64,000 nucleotides of DNA, taken from positions 23,842,181 through 23,906,180 of the forward strand of contig JAJLRJ010000010.1 in the NCBI GenBank assembly GCA_024195265.1, in the 5' to 3' direction. The stretch's first letter is position 1. Each line of letters begins with the position of its first letter. The notes under the pieces are model-generated. The model worked only from the letters and a program-made list of their open reading frames with translations, made no database searches and had not been told where the DNA came from. A program made the position numbers and the translations under genes. Source of the DNA: Dendrophyllia cribrosa. Lineage: Eukaryota > Cnidaria > Anthozoa > Scleractinia > Dendrophylliidae. This document shows, in pieces, positions 21,569-33,000 of this stretch.

Positions 21569-22556
21569 CAAAATTGCCAAAAATACAAACATATTTGCAT
21601 ACGGCCACACGAGTGAAGTTAGAACTATAATAAAATTCAAGTCTTGTTTTGTTTACATAAAATCGCTTTTCAACCTATGTAATGAATGAACAAACACATA
21701 AAAATGGACAACACAATCTTCTTTCGATAAATTTTATTCAAATCTCCATTAGTTTATGTTGAAAAGCAAAACGGAAAACGCGCATCGAGGCCGAGCCGTG
21801 TCTTCGATGAAATTCAAGAAATTAATACAACTGAATTTAAGCTACACGTTTAAAAACAATTCTCCAAAACTAACGAGAACACATTAACAAAAAGTCAATC
21901 ACAGATTGATATCTAGATAAATTTCCATCGAAAAATGTAATTTGTTTTACCTTCACTCCGGCGACTACTGTGCTTGGAAATTCTTTAAATCTCCGCTTTG
22001 GTGCTGAAATCCGTAAAACGAACCCATCTTTCGCATTGCTAAAAACGTATATAGTTCCTCGAAGCAAGATTTTATCCCTGAAAGCTCTTCTTTTTCCACT
22101 AAAGCGGCTCCTGAGTATCCCTTAATTAGCATCCCTGTCTTGAGTAGCAAACCACGAAAAAATGCAGGAAAATAACGACTTTAATTTAAACCGTTTTCTC
22201 CGCTCAGTAAACACAGCAAAACATCAAAGTGTTTTCCCAGCTGACGTGACATTCGGCCGTGTAACCGCGCGAAAAAAAAGCCTCGCTTTGGTTTCAACAT
22301 GACGTCGTACGCGCATATTTTGCGACGTCATACGCGCCCGCGAGCTAGTCCTCCGCTAAGATCGCGGATGTTGTGTGGCGTCATACGCGCATGCGCGCTA
22401 GCCTTGCGCGACACACATCTCCGACACACATGTTTTTGTTGCAGACAGCGCCCGCGAAACATTCCGCTAGCCATGACCATGAAAAATGAGGGTATAGGTT
22501 CTATAAGTATGGGGCTCCGCAGCCGGGCCTTCGGCCCGGCTAGGCTCCGCTATAAG
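21569..22556 (-). repeat. 1-kb interspersed repeat, copy 1 of a tandem pair
   Basis: From 'tcaaaattgccaaaaatac' to 'gctccgctata'. It is about 95% identical by eye to 22685-23672. The right end carries a GC-rich hairpin (GCCGGGCCTTCGGCCCGGC) next to 'tatggggctccg'. Orientation is set so that the hairpin end is the start, as in the copies at 40294 and 53542. No protein of known type; probably non-autonomous. Confidence 0.7.
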
Positions 22557-22684
22557 TCAATCCACCTGGAGTAACAGTTTTAAAACGTTATTGCAATTAT
22601 CACCTTATTGTGTACTTGCGTTTACCCAGTGGGGGTGGTCAACGGATTGGCAACAGAAAGACAGACTATTCGTGACCATCCCTG

Positions 22685-23672
22685 ATCAAAATTGCCAAAA
22701 ATACAAACATATTTGCATAGGCCACGCGAGTGAAGTTAGAACTATAATAAAATTCAAGTCTTGTTTTGTTTACATAAAATCGCTTTTCAACCTATGTAAT
22801 GAATGAACAAACACATAAAAATGGACAACACAATCTTCTTTCGATAAATTTTATTCAAATCTCCATTAGTTTATGTTGAAAAGCAAAACGGAAAACGCGC
22901 ATCGAGGCCGAGCCGTGTCTTCGATGAAATTCAAGAAATTAATACAACTGAATTTAAGCTACACGTTTAAAAACAATTCTCCAAAACTAACGAGTACACA
23001 TTAACAAAAAGTCAATCACAGATTGATATCAAGATAAATTCCCATCGAAAAATGTAATTTGTTTTTCCTTTAAGTCCCTCCGGCGTCTACTGTGCTTGGA
23101 AATTCTTTAAATCTCCCCTTTGGTGCTGAAATCCGTAAAACGAACCCATCTCTCGCATTGCTAAAAACTTATATAGTTCCTCGAAGCAAGATTTTATCCC
23201 TGAAAGCTCTTTTTTTCCACTAAAGCGGCTCCTGAGTATCCCTTAATTAGCATCCCTGTCTTGAGTAGCAAACCACGAAAAAATGCAGGAAAATAACGAC
23301 TTTAATTTAAACCGTTTTCTCCGCTCAGTAAACACAGCAAAACATCAAAGAGTTTTCCCAGCTGACGTGACATTCGGCCGTGTAACCGCGCGAAAAAAAA
23401 GCCTCGCTTTGGTTTCAACATGACGTCGTACGCGCATGTTTTGCGACGTCATACGCGCCCGCGAGCTAGTCCTCCGCTAAGATCCCGGATGTTGTGTGGC
23501 GTCATACGCGCATGCGCGCTAGCCTGGCGCGACACACGCCCGACACACATGTTTTTGTTGCAGACAGCGCCCGCGAAACATTCCGCTAGCCATGACCATG
23601 AAAAATGAGGGCATAGGTTCTATGAGTATGGGGCTCCGTAGCCGGGCCTTCGGCCCGGCTAGTGCTCCGCTA
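22685..23672 (-). repeat. 1-kb interspersed repeat, copy 2 of the tandem pair
   Basis: Begins with the same 'tcaaaattgccaaaaatac' and ends with the same hairpin and 'gctccgctataa'. Small substitutions and short indels separate it from copy 1. Its outer end abuts a scrap of glutamate receptor exon at 23675. Confidence 0.7.
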
Positions 23673-23674
23673 TA

Positions 23675-23770
23675 ATGGAGGTTTCTCAATCCAGCCAAAC
23701 ACCAGAGGTACTTTCCTTTTAGCTGTGGTGGGCTGGTAGTAAACAAAGCAAAGTACAATCCCGAAGTGTG
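23675..23770 (-). pseudogene. scrap of a third glutamate receptor first exon
   Basis: Minus strand reads GIVLCFVYYQPTTAKRK followed by VPLVFGWIEKPPL, matching YYKPT..IPLVFGWIEKPPY of the receptor exon at 56044-56589. It stops dead at the edge of the 1-kb repeat, so the rest was lost or displaced, and it has no in-frame start codon. Confidence 0.65.
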
Positions 23771-26003
23771 ACAGTTGAGAACACTTTAACACATTTAGTC
23801 ATTGCAGTGCGGGCTAATACAGCAATACTCTGATTATAAAAATAGGATACGAGTTGACAGTTGAACTGCATGGTTTGATCATCAATCTGGTATGTCTACA
23901 GTTTGTAATAAGCGTAAGCAGAAACATTTTCGTCAAGTAAAAAGGGAACATTGGCATGAGCATAATATTGCAATTGATCTTTTATGCCGCTAGCGGAAAC
24001 CAGACGTAAGTCTATATTCATATAAAAGTCGCAGCTGGTTGCTGATAATGTCGCTGAAATGCATATACATGTACTCAGTGTAGTTCTGAAAAATTGTTTT
24101 AAGCGTAGTTAGCTTTGAATCCAACCTTCCTTATCTCACTCGAGGATACTGCCACGTCCGGCTACAATTACATTGTACCATTTATAGTTTTACAAGTGCG
24201 CAAGTTCGTTTATTGGAACGTTAATTCCCCATCATCTAAGGCTCTTTGAGTCCCCAAATCATAAACGCTTGTCTTGTTATTGCTTAGAAGATTTAAGTTG
24301 ATTGTTAAATGAAAACTCTCGACCGCTATGTTGTTCGAAAACTCGGATATTGCCCTAATTTTAAATTTTCATTTCTGGAACTTATCATAAACAATATGCA
24401 ATTCCCTTTTGTTTTCAGGTGATTTTAAACGTCACGTTAAAACCTATCGCGTTGAAATCCTGTTTGCTCTTAACTGTATCAGACGTGCAGCCGAAAACCA
24501 TTCACCTTTTTTTAAAAAGAATTTTAAATTTCTACTGTGACATGTTTGCGATCGAGTAACTGCCAAACAATCATTCGATAGAGTGACTATCGCGAACGCA
24601 AAAGTTCTGAAGATCGTTTTGCAAACAACTAATTTTTCCTTATCAGTGTTAATGTTTAACTCCAGTTCAAGAGTATGCACCTAATACCTTGTTGTATAAA
24701 ATCAAAGCCATTCATCGATACCGTTATCGTCCCAGTCAGGTGATTTATAACGGATTCACTTGTCTCCGGCAAACTGGCTTAGAAACTGAACAAATTAAAA
24801 TATAGCACTTTAGAAGTATAAAATCTTACCTCTTCGTTTTGCAAGTTAACTGAAATTCAGGCTAATGTATGAGTATATCGTCCGCATTTCCATGACGTAC
24901 GGCTTAAATACGGAGCGAGCCTTTAATTATAGAAAGGAAAAAGGGAAGCCTCTTTGACGCGCCGTGTTGAGTCCGCAATAATATAACTCGATGCACAGTT
25001 TCCATTGGTTAACCTTAACAACCGGATAATTTGTGTAAAATAAAGCAACCCAAAATACAAATTTTGTTTGCCTGATTCGATAGTTTTTCCTAATTCAATT
25101 TTCTGGGTTAACAATAATCACTGTAAGCGGTAATAAACTGAAGCCTACCATCAGCAAGAATGGGTATACGGAAACCCCGATACCAAAACTTAAACAAGTT
25201 TTGTAAAACCTAATTTTGGCGGGTTTTGCCAAAAAAAAAAAATATTCGGAGCTGCAAACGTTAACAACGATAAAACAACAGTGGCAATTCTTCTTCAGCG
25301 ACCTTGTCTATTTAAAATGATTTAAACAACAACAAAAAAAGAAAATCAGAGAAAACATTCCCATTGAGACTAGAGTGAGAATTAATTGTCGTTCGTGTTA
25401 GGAAAAAAGATCTTTACGCATCGGCCGATTTAAAAAAAAAAAATTGATATGATTGAAAAGACGTATTATAATAATTATACCTGTTGGATACTGTTTTCAT
25501 TTTAATAAAATCATGTTCACTAGTTATTTTATTGGCAGGTGGATAAAAGCAATACGATGCATGCTTCAGACAGTATTGTTTTACTTAGTCCAAACAACAG
25601 GAAACACTCTAAGTTAAAGCCAAAATTTCAAACCTTTATTATATAGAACCACTTTCGACGTCTGATGCCTGCGCGCGGCGAGAAACAGTCATGAAGTTAT
25701 TAGAAAGTATTTATATTTGGGAATTTGAAAATACACGAATAAGAACCGAATAACATTTTCATAGTGTTGTACTACACGATATTTGAAAGGGGACATGTCG
25801 TTTGCACAGTGAAAACAAAAAAGTATAACATGACAGGTTGTTTGGCTCTACTAACTAATCTAAATGCACCATGTTCTTTAATCAGTTAGTGCATCGCCCA
25901 GAATACCTTTGTCTACCGCGACATGTACTTACAGAGCCTGGTTTTTTAATGCGGCATAATAATTTGCAAATCCCAAGATGTGATAAAGTTAACAATGGCT
26001 TTC
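23771..26003. other. non-coding spacer
   Basis: No gene recognised on either strand; occasional poly(A) runs (25231, 25431) only. Confidence 0.35.
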
Positions 26004-26194
26004 TAATGAGCCATTTGCACGTTGGCGTCATTTGACTACAACTACCAGAATTCATTTCGTTTTTCCTTTCTTATTTAAATTTTGTAATCCCAGTGCGGTT
26101 TAAATAACAATAGGCCTAAATTGCACTACAGAAAAAAAAATGAAGGATTCTGGTAGTTGTAGTAATATGACGTCATCGTGCAAATGGCCTATTA
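26004..26194. mobile_element. foldback MITE
   Basis: Inverted arms of about 55 bp: 'gccatttgcacgttggcgtc' and 'gactacaactaccagaattc' on the left, with the reverse complement ('gattctggtagttgtagt', 'gacgtcatcgtgcaaatggc') on the right, and a 70-80 bp AT-rich loop. The arm ends resemble those of the foldback at 13263 (ggccattt). Confidence 0.7.
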
Positions 26195-26255
26195 AAGGCG
26201 AGCCGCACTCTTTGCAAAATTTCAACGTATTACACCGACAAAGTCAACACTGAAT

Positions 26256-26526
26256 AGAGCTTTTCCGTCTTAAGACCTTAGAGATGCAAATTAACACGTC
26301 GTGACCGTAGGCATGCAAATGAGAGGTCCTTGCTTCCTTTTCTTTTGCCCTGATTACAAGCTTGTACAAAAAGTGCCGCAATTTTGATTGCCATTCGATT
26401 TCTTTTTGCATCAGACAATACAGTTGGGCGGGCTGCAATTAAATATAAACAAGGACCTCTCATTTGCATACCTACGGTCACGACGTGTTAATTTGTATCT
26501 TAAAGGTCTTAAGACGGAAAAGCTCT
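26256..26526. mobile_element. foldback MITE with AAT target duplication
   Basis: Arms of about 85 bp start AGAGCTTTTCCGTCTTAAGA and include 'ttaacacgtcgtgaccgtag' and 'caaatgagaggtccttg'; the right arm is the inverse with few differences. AAT flanks both ends (26253-26255 and 26527-26529). Confidence 0.75.
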
Positions 26527-26597
26527 AATAAAACCTTTCACCCGAAGGATTTATTCGTGGTTTGCACCGTCACGCAATCAGGCGAAATAAATTTTTA

Positions 26598-26995
26598 AAA
26601 TCGAAACCATTTAGTGACAGAAGCCAATAATTTGTAATGTTATAAAAGACTAACAAATAAACAACTTCCTCAAGTCTCGGATCTGTGCAGTATCCCGTTG
26701 TTGAATTATTCACCGAAGCATTCGACTCAAATTTACAGAGCTTTGTATGGAAACGCAATCCTTCCGTCCCTCCGAGGGACACCAAGAAAAAAAACGTTTT
26801 TAATCGATGCGATTTAGTAAAAGAAGCCAAGAATTTGTAATGTTATAAAAGATTAATAAATAAACAACTTTACTAAGTCTCAGATCTGTGCAGTATCCCG
26901 TTGTTGAATTATTCGCCGAAGCATTCGACTCAAATTTACAGAGCTTTGTATGGAAACGCCATCTTGGTGTCCCTCCGAGGGACACCAAGATGGCC
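26598..26995. repeat. two direct tandem copies of a 200-bp unit ending in a palindrome
   Basis: 26598-26800 and 26806-26995 share 'cagtatcccgttgttgaatt' and 'tacagagctttgtatggaaa' at the same spacing. The second ends in the perfect palindrome CCATCTTGGTGTCCCT with its inverse (about 26961-26995). Confidence 0.7.
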
Positions 26996-28268
26996 GCCGA
27001 AAATCAATAGCAACATCTGGACTTCACTTTTCCTCTGAAAGCGATCACTTTTTTCTCGTCAACTACTATACATTCACATACACTGCTCTCCTGATACTTT
27101 AACTACCAAATTGCTAAAAATCGCGAGGAAAGGCCTTTCTTTCATAGGATAAAGCTTTGTCACGGACGCTATGTTGCTCTCACGTAGGTCAGAAATTCAA
27201 AATGCTGTATTTTCAAAGCGAAAGACGCTACCACGCTAGAAACTTGTAAAACTATATATTTTTAAGTTATCTTTAACCTGGTGGACATATAAACTCAGAA
27301 GACATTGCGATTCATGATTTTCGAATTTGATGACGTCACGTGAAACCAAGAATTCTAAGCTCTGGTGGCTTTCATGGCGCCCATGGGTATGTATAATCAT
27401 CTATTCAATCAGCTGACTGACCGCGACATTTTCACGAGCAGATTTCCCACCAGAATTATCTACTCGCTTCCTATTGGTTTAAACAATGAATTGAATGGGT
27501 TACGTCATATAGCTTGCACATGCGCCGAACCGTGAAACCCTCTCTTTAAGCAGCAGCAAAAGACACCACAAGAAGGAACGAGCAAGAGATACATCATCGT
27601 TTGATATTTGAAAATTGTTGTAACCACTGTATCGCTGGTTTATCTATCCGATCGAGCTAGCCGAAATTAAAAATTTAGACCGAAAAATCTACGATGTGGA
27701 ATATTCCGTTTGTACATGTCGTAGACAGTGAACCGGTAGAAGTGTAAAAAAAAAGCCGCAAAGAATTTTATTGTTCCGATATACCAGTTTGATACGTTAT
27801 TGTTTGCTTATATATTTAATCTGCTGTTATGCAGCTGTCTGGTTTATATTTTTAGCAAAACGTATGAACAAAACTGTTAAGATTCTTATTTCTCTTTAAT
27901 TTAATGTGGATTTATTTTCCATTCTCGAAACTTAAGCTTTAATCTCCAGGACTGTAGTCAATGAAATGACGATGACTGATTCCTTAATGGGAACAACTGT
28001 TACTTTTTTTTTTCAATTCTAACCATATCTTTGACATATAATGGTGCAGAAAACAAACATTTCTTGAATTTATGTTTCCACGGCTTTTTGCGAAACCGAC
28101 GTCAGTATTGTATTTATTGCCATCAAAATATGCTTTCATTGACTTGCATTTACCGTCCAGGTTGAGGACTTTATATTAATTTAAAAGTAGAACAAAGCAC
28201 TTAAATGATTACAAATTTCAAAACCAAAGCGGCGAGTAATATAAACCCTATATTGCCCAGGGGGGCAA
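26996..28268. other. non-coding spacer
   Basis: No gene recognised. Just before 28269 is the small palindrome 'attgcccaggggggcaat', where the long duplicated block begins. Confidence 0.35.
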
Positions 28269-29681
28269 TAAACTTCTTTATCTGGCAATAATTTCATTTG
28301 ACATTTTATTGATCACATGACTTGATGTTTGCATGGCAACAATGTTTTGACAGCGTTTATTTATTGGTTTTGATTAATTTTGAGTCAATTTGGACGGTTT
28401 TTAAGAGCTTTTGAAAATTTCAGAAATCCAAGATGGCGGTTCTAAGATGGCGGCTGTATAACAAATTACTTAATAACTATGACGTAATCGTTCCATTGTG
28501 CGGACCGCAATGGAGACAGCACCCCTTGGCGTGAACCCCATTACACCCAAAAGTATCCAACATGAAATTGATAAATTAGAAAAAAGTCGGAACTAAAAAG
28601 CACTGCTCAGCTTTCATTTGAATGGTCTCACTTTTATTACGATTCCATCTACCGACACAAAGTTAATAACACATTTTGTTATATAAAGTTCAGTGAATTA
28701 TAAGGATTTCTCCCACACGCACTGCGTAAAAGTGATATCTCGACAGAAGCGAAGATATCAATTTTGCCTTCACTATGAAGAGCGAAAACTTCAATATATT
28801 CACTTAAACCATGTTGTCGTTATTCAGGTTACAGTGTACCTTCAGATCGAAAATTTATTGAATTTTTTTTGGCGTGAAAATAAAGTTTACAGAATGAACT
28901 TTCATCCAAAAAAAAAAATTATCGAAAAATAGTGAAAATTGACGGAGAAATGACGGTATAACTTTTGTGGGCGGAGTTTGTTTATGAAGCGATATGTTTT
29001 TTAAGCGCTGTTTTCTCAAAGTTAATTTTTCGCTTGTAGGGGACACTTTAAAGAGCTACAACTCAAACTGAATTTGTTCGATTTTCCTCAAATTTGGACA
29101 GAAGCTAGGCTAACACATAGTCAACAAAAGCTCGTCGGCGAATTTCTTATTTCCGAAAACTTTTTCGCCAAGAGTCATTTCCGTGCGATCACTCCAATTT
29201 TTTTTCTCCCTTTTTCGAAAATATTCTGTAACTTTTTACTGCAATTGAATATGGGAAATCGCCGACACCTTTTTAGCGCTTCGTGTCCGGAAATCCGAGA
29301 CCAATTTAAATTAGCAAAAGACAATAATCGCTTTGAGTTATAGCGTTTTAAAGCCGATTCGGACGTTCGAATTTAGACGTCATAAAAAATTCGACAATTC
29401 ATTTTATTACCAAATGGTTTCCATGTTTAGATAGCCAGCTCTATAAGCTTTAATTTGATATCTGGGTTTAGGTATATTAAGTGTAATCTTAAGACGCTAC
29501 AGCTGTTATACTGGAGACACCCCCGAAGGTACACGGTAACCTTAAATGTAAAACAAGTTCAATGGTGCTGTCTAAGAGTCCAAGCATCTTTTGATTTTCC
29601 TCAGAATTCTGTTCGATAATCCAGACTGCGTTGAAAACTCAGGCATGGTGCAATAAGTAAAGCTGCAGCAGACATGCTCCG

Positions 29682-29953
29682 AGAGCGGTTTTTAATTATT
29701 GAGTATCTTAAAACCAAAATGTAAACAAAGGTAAGTACTTTGCCATTCACAACAGAGGCAGGCAATCTAATTAACCAGAACTGGAAGCAAATTCATGTAG
29801 CGGCTAATGATCGTAGGAAAACGCGTCCGAGTAAGATACAATTGGTTTTGGTTCTGCCGTCTGATTGGTTGAAAAAGTAGCGCGAGTCATTTTAGTCAAT
29901 CCAAACCAAAGCAATCACGAAATTACTTTCGATACTCAATTGAAAACCGCTCT
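29682..29953. mobile_element. 272-bp MITE with AGAGCGGTTTT ends (copy 1)
   Basis: Starts AGAGCGGTTTTTAATTATTG and ends with the inverted form (CAATTGAAAACCGCTCT). It lies beyond the 3' end of the receptor gene. Also at 42930-43201. Confidence 0.65.
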
Positions 29954-30083
29954 AGTTGCCAATTAGTTAATAAGTACATTGTGTATAAAATCAAAAGGTA
30001 TCCATTGCATTGTTTTATCACGTGTCTTACAAACTTATATGGATACTTCATGCAAGCAAGCATCCTTGGGTATCTTAAAGTTT

Positions 30084-33000
30084 TTAAACCTTTAAGTTGG
30101 CTTCCAGTTTGCTCAAGTGTTCTTCCATTTGCCTAAGAAATGTTCTTGCCGCTTCCACATCGCTACGAATAATTTCTCTATCTGACAATTTAATCCCGGC
30201 GTTCACAATCCCTTTGATATGAAAAAAATATGATCAAATTAATGATATTATTAATATATAGCCAATTTTCGAGATACGGGTTTAGCTACGAAGGATTCGA
30301 TTCGTGAAAATAAGAGAGCCGGTATCCAAGAACAGTAAGACGATTTATACTACACTATATAAAAGTGAAATTTTTGAAAGGGATAGTTTGTAAGGAAAAC
30401 TGGGGTTCTGCGTCGGTAGCGAATTGAAACATGAAAATTTGGTTTCATTGACAGAGTTGATAAGGTAAATTATATGCCAACGTCATCGCATTTGACCTGA
30501 CGAAGTGCTAACGTTCGAAAGTTAACTTGAAATTCTCTTTGCGGCTGGTATTCAATGTACTTTATGAAAGTAAGTTGAAACCAAAGTTAGAAAGTAAAAT
30601 GCATGTTCTTACTTTAACTATGCAGGCTACTATACACGGTGGGCACAGAAGCCTCAAAAAGTGGCATATATTTCCGTCGTAACAAAATGGCGGAAATACC
30701 AACTTCGAAATGCCATATCTTTGGATCGCATCAACATATTTACGAACTGTTTTCACTTTTGAAATTATTATGGCGTGTACTTTCAGAAACTGTCATCAGA
30801 TATCCTATAATAGTAATTTAACATTTTGGCGCCATCTTGGTGACGTCATTTTCCCCGCCAAAACACTTAAACTTGAAAAACAAAAATCATAGGATTTTAG
30901 CCAATGATAACTTCTGTATTGTTGTAAAATTTCAGCTTCCTAGGTTCAAAACTGTTAAAGTAGTTTGAAGCGCAAGTTTTCAGTCGATTTGATTCTAAAT
31001 GAACTTTGACCCCAGCAGAATATGGGCGGGAAATTCAAATTTTGAAATGTCATATCTTTTGATCGGATCAACATATTTGCGAGATTTTTTTCAGTTTTGA
31101 GATGCTTGTAGCGAGTACTTTCAGAAATTGTCATCAGATATCCCATAATACTAAATTATTTTTTTGGCGCCTACTTTATGACGTCATTTTCCCACCAAAA
31201 ATTGCAAAAAAATAATGGAAAAAAATATATTCGATTTGTGAACATGAGTTCTGTGCTGTTGTGAAATTTCACGTTAACAACATCAAAACTGAAAAAGTTA
31301 TTATTACCCTTGCCACTTTTTGAGGCTTCTGTGCCCATCGTGTATATAGCTAAGTTTATCAAAGATTGTAAATAGCGTATCAGCTTCCTCTGGTTTGAAA
31401 GTAACTAATAAATTAGTTTGAAGCTTACCGGCATCTTGTTTGACTTTGCCTTTTTTTCTTATGAAATATTCCCACAATGTTCCACAAAGAAGCAAACCAC
31501 CAAGTATTCCAAGTGATATGTACAGGAACTGTTTTACAAAGGGCGAGGAATCGTCAAACAGACTGACATTTTTGGTAGGCTTCTGATGCGTCAGCTAAAT
31601 ACAATAATAAGAAATCACCATCGATATCAAATACATGTACAGTGAAACATGAAAGTTATTTCACCCAATTGGTTTATTCTGATACCATGTGCTTCCGATA
31701 AGGCATAGCGTTATCAGAGACAAGCCATGTGAGTAGTGCTAAATGCATATTTAGTTAGTTTTTCTAAGAACGTCCAGATACTTTGTACATACATGGACTT
31801 GATAGAACAACAAGGCCACAGCAACACTCTTTTGATATTCTCCATTCCAAGCTACACTAACTGTGAATTAATCACAACATGCCAATTCAAAGACGTCTCA
31901 TTATGAAACAGACATTTAAGTTCCTTGAAAAGCCGAAGGAGAACATGTTTGATCAATTTTATCCTTCCGGTTAGGGATAAACGGCCGAAGTTTTGTAATA
32001 TATGATCATGCGCATGCTTAGTCATGTCATGAAAACATGTTAAGTTTTAAAAACTGACTCAAAAGGGGATTTTGCTTTTTTGGACATAATATGGACATAT
32101 TTGGGTATAGTAAATATCGTCACCACTGTTTACTGCTCTTGTAAAAATATGAAGCGATTTCTCGAAGAAAGTGACAAAACTATAATTAGATTTCATATAT
32201 TTTTTCCCCAAGATACATGGAAAGAAATCAATAAATTTGACATTTTCTTCTATAGTGCAATCCATATCCATCCGGACCGTCATCCGCAACCAAAATTAAC
32301 TTATTTCTAATCTTGGTGCATATAGTAATTGCCTAACCGAAACTGGTTAGGTACCTTGACGTGGTGGGGAGGCTTGTGTGTCTCAGAGACCCTGTGAGCT
32401 ATACCGAGCAGGTCCAACCAAGTCGGGCAGGTCACAGGGTAGAGGTCAGACAGAAGTCAGCACCTGGTCCTCCAGTTTGGGGGTTGGGCGTGGGGCTAAC
32501 TACTCCACCCCGTAAAAAGCAATATGATACGGAAACGTCAAGAAATGCTACAACAACCATGGACCCTATAGTGGACTTGAGCCATCCAACTGGCTGCATG
32601 ACTCCTTCTGACGAAAGCCCTCGGGATGTCAGGAGTACGACAGATAGTCTGCTCGGGCCCAAAACCAACATCCGCCTAGCTGCATGGAATGTCCGCACCA
32701 TGTTCGAGACATCAAGAACAGCACAGGTTATCAGTGAGATGAGGAGGTACAGACTGGACATTCTGGGGATTAGCGAGTGCCGATGGACAGGCTCTGGACG
32801 CCGAGTGAACAGCGATGGATCAGTTACCTTGCACTCTGGACACGACAGTCAACACATACGCGGCGCGGCCCTCATAGTCTCAAAAGAGAAGGTCAACACC
32901 CTGCAAGAATGGGAACCACTAAGTGACAGGTTGATCAGAGCACGGTTCAGCTCTAAGCACTGCAAACTTACCATCTTGCAGTGCTACGCTCCAACAAACG

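Noticed and set aside
22299..22574. Open frame repeated at 23420-23608
   Set aside because: Shared because the 1-kb repeat is duplicated; codon pattern and indels between copies do not indicate a protein.
26004..26995. CRISPR-like array
   Set aside because: The repeats are long inverted arms and a two-copy tandem repeat, not short regular repeats with spacers, and the genome is eukaryotic.
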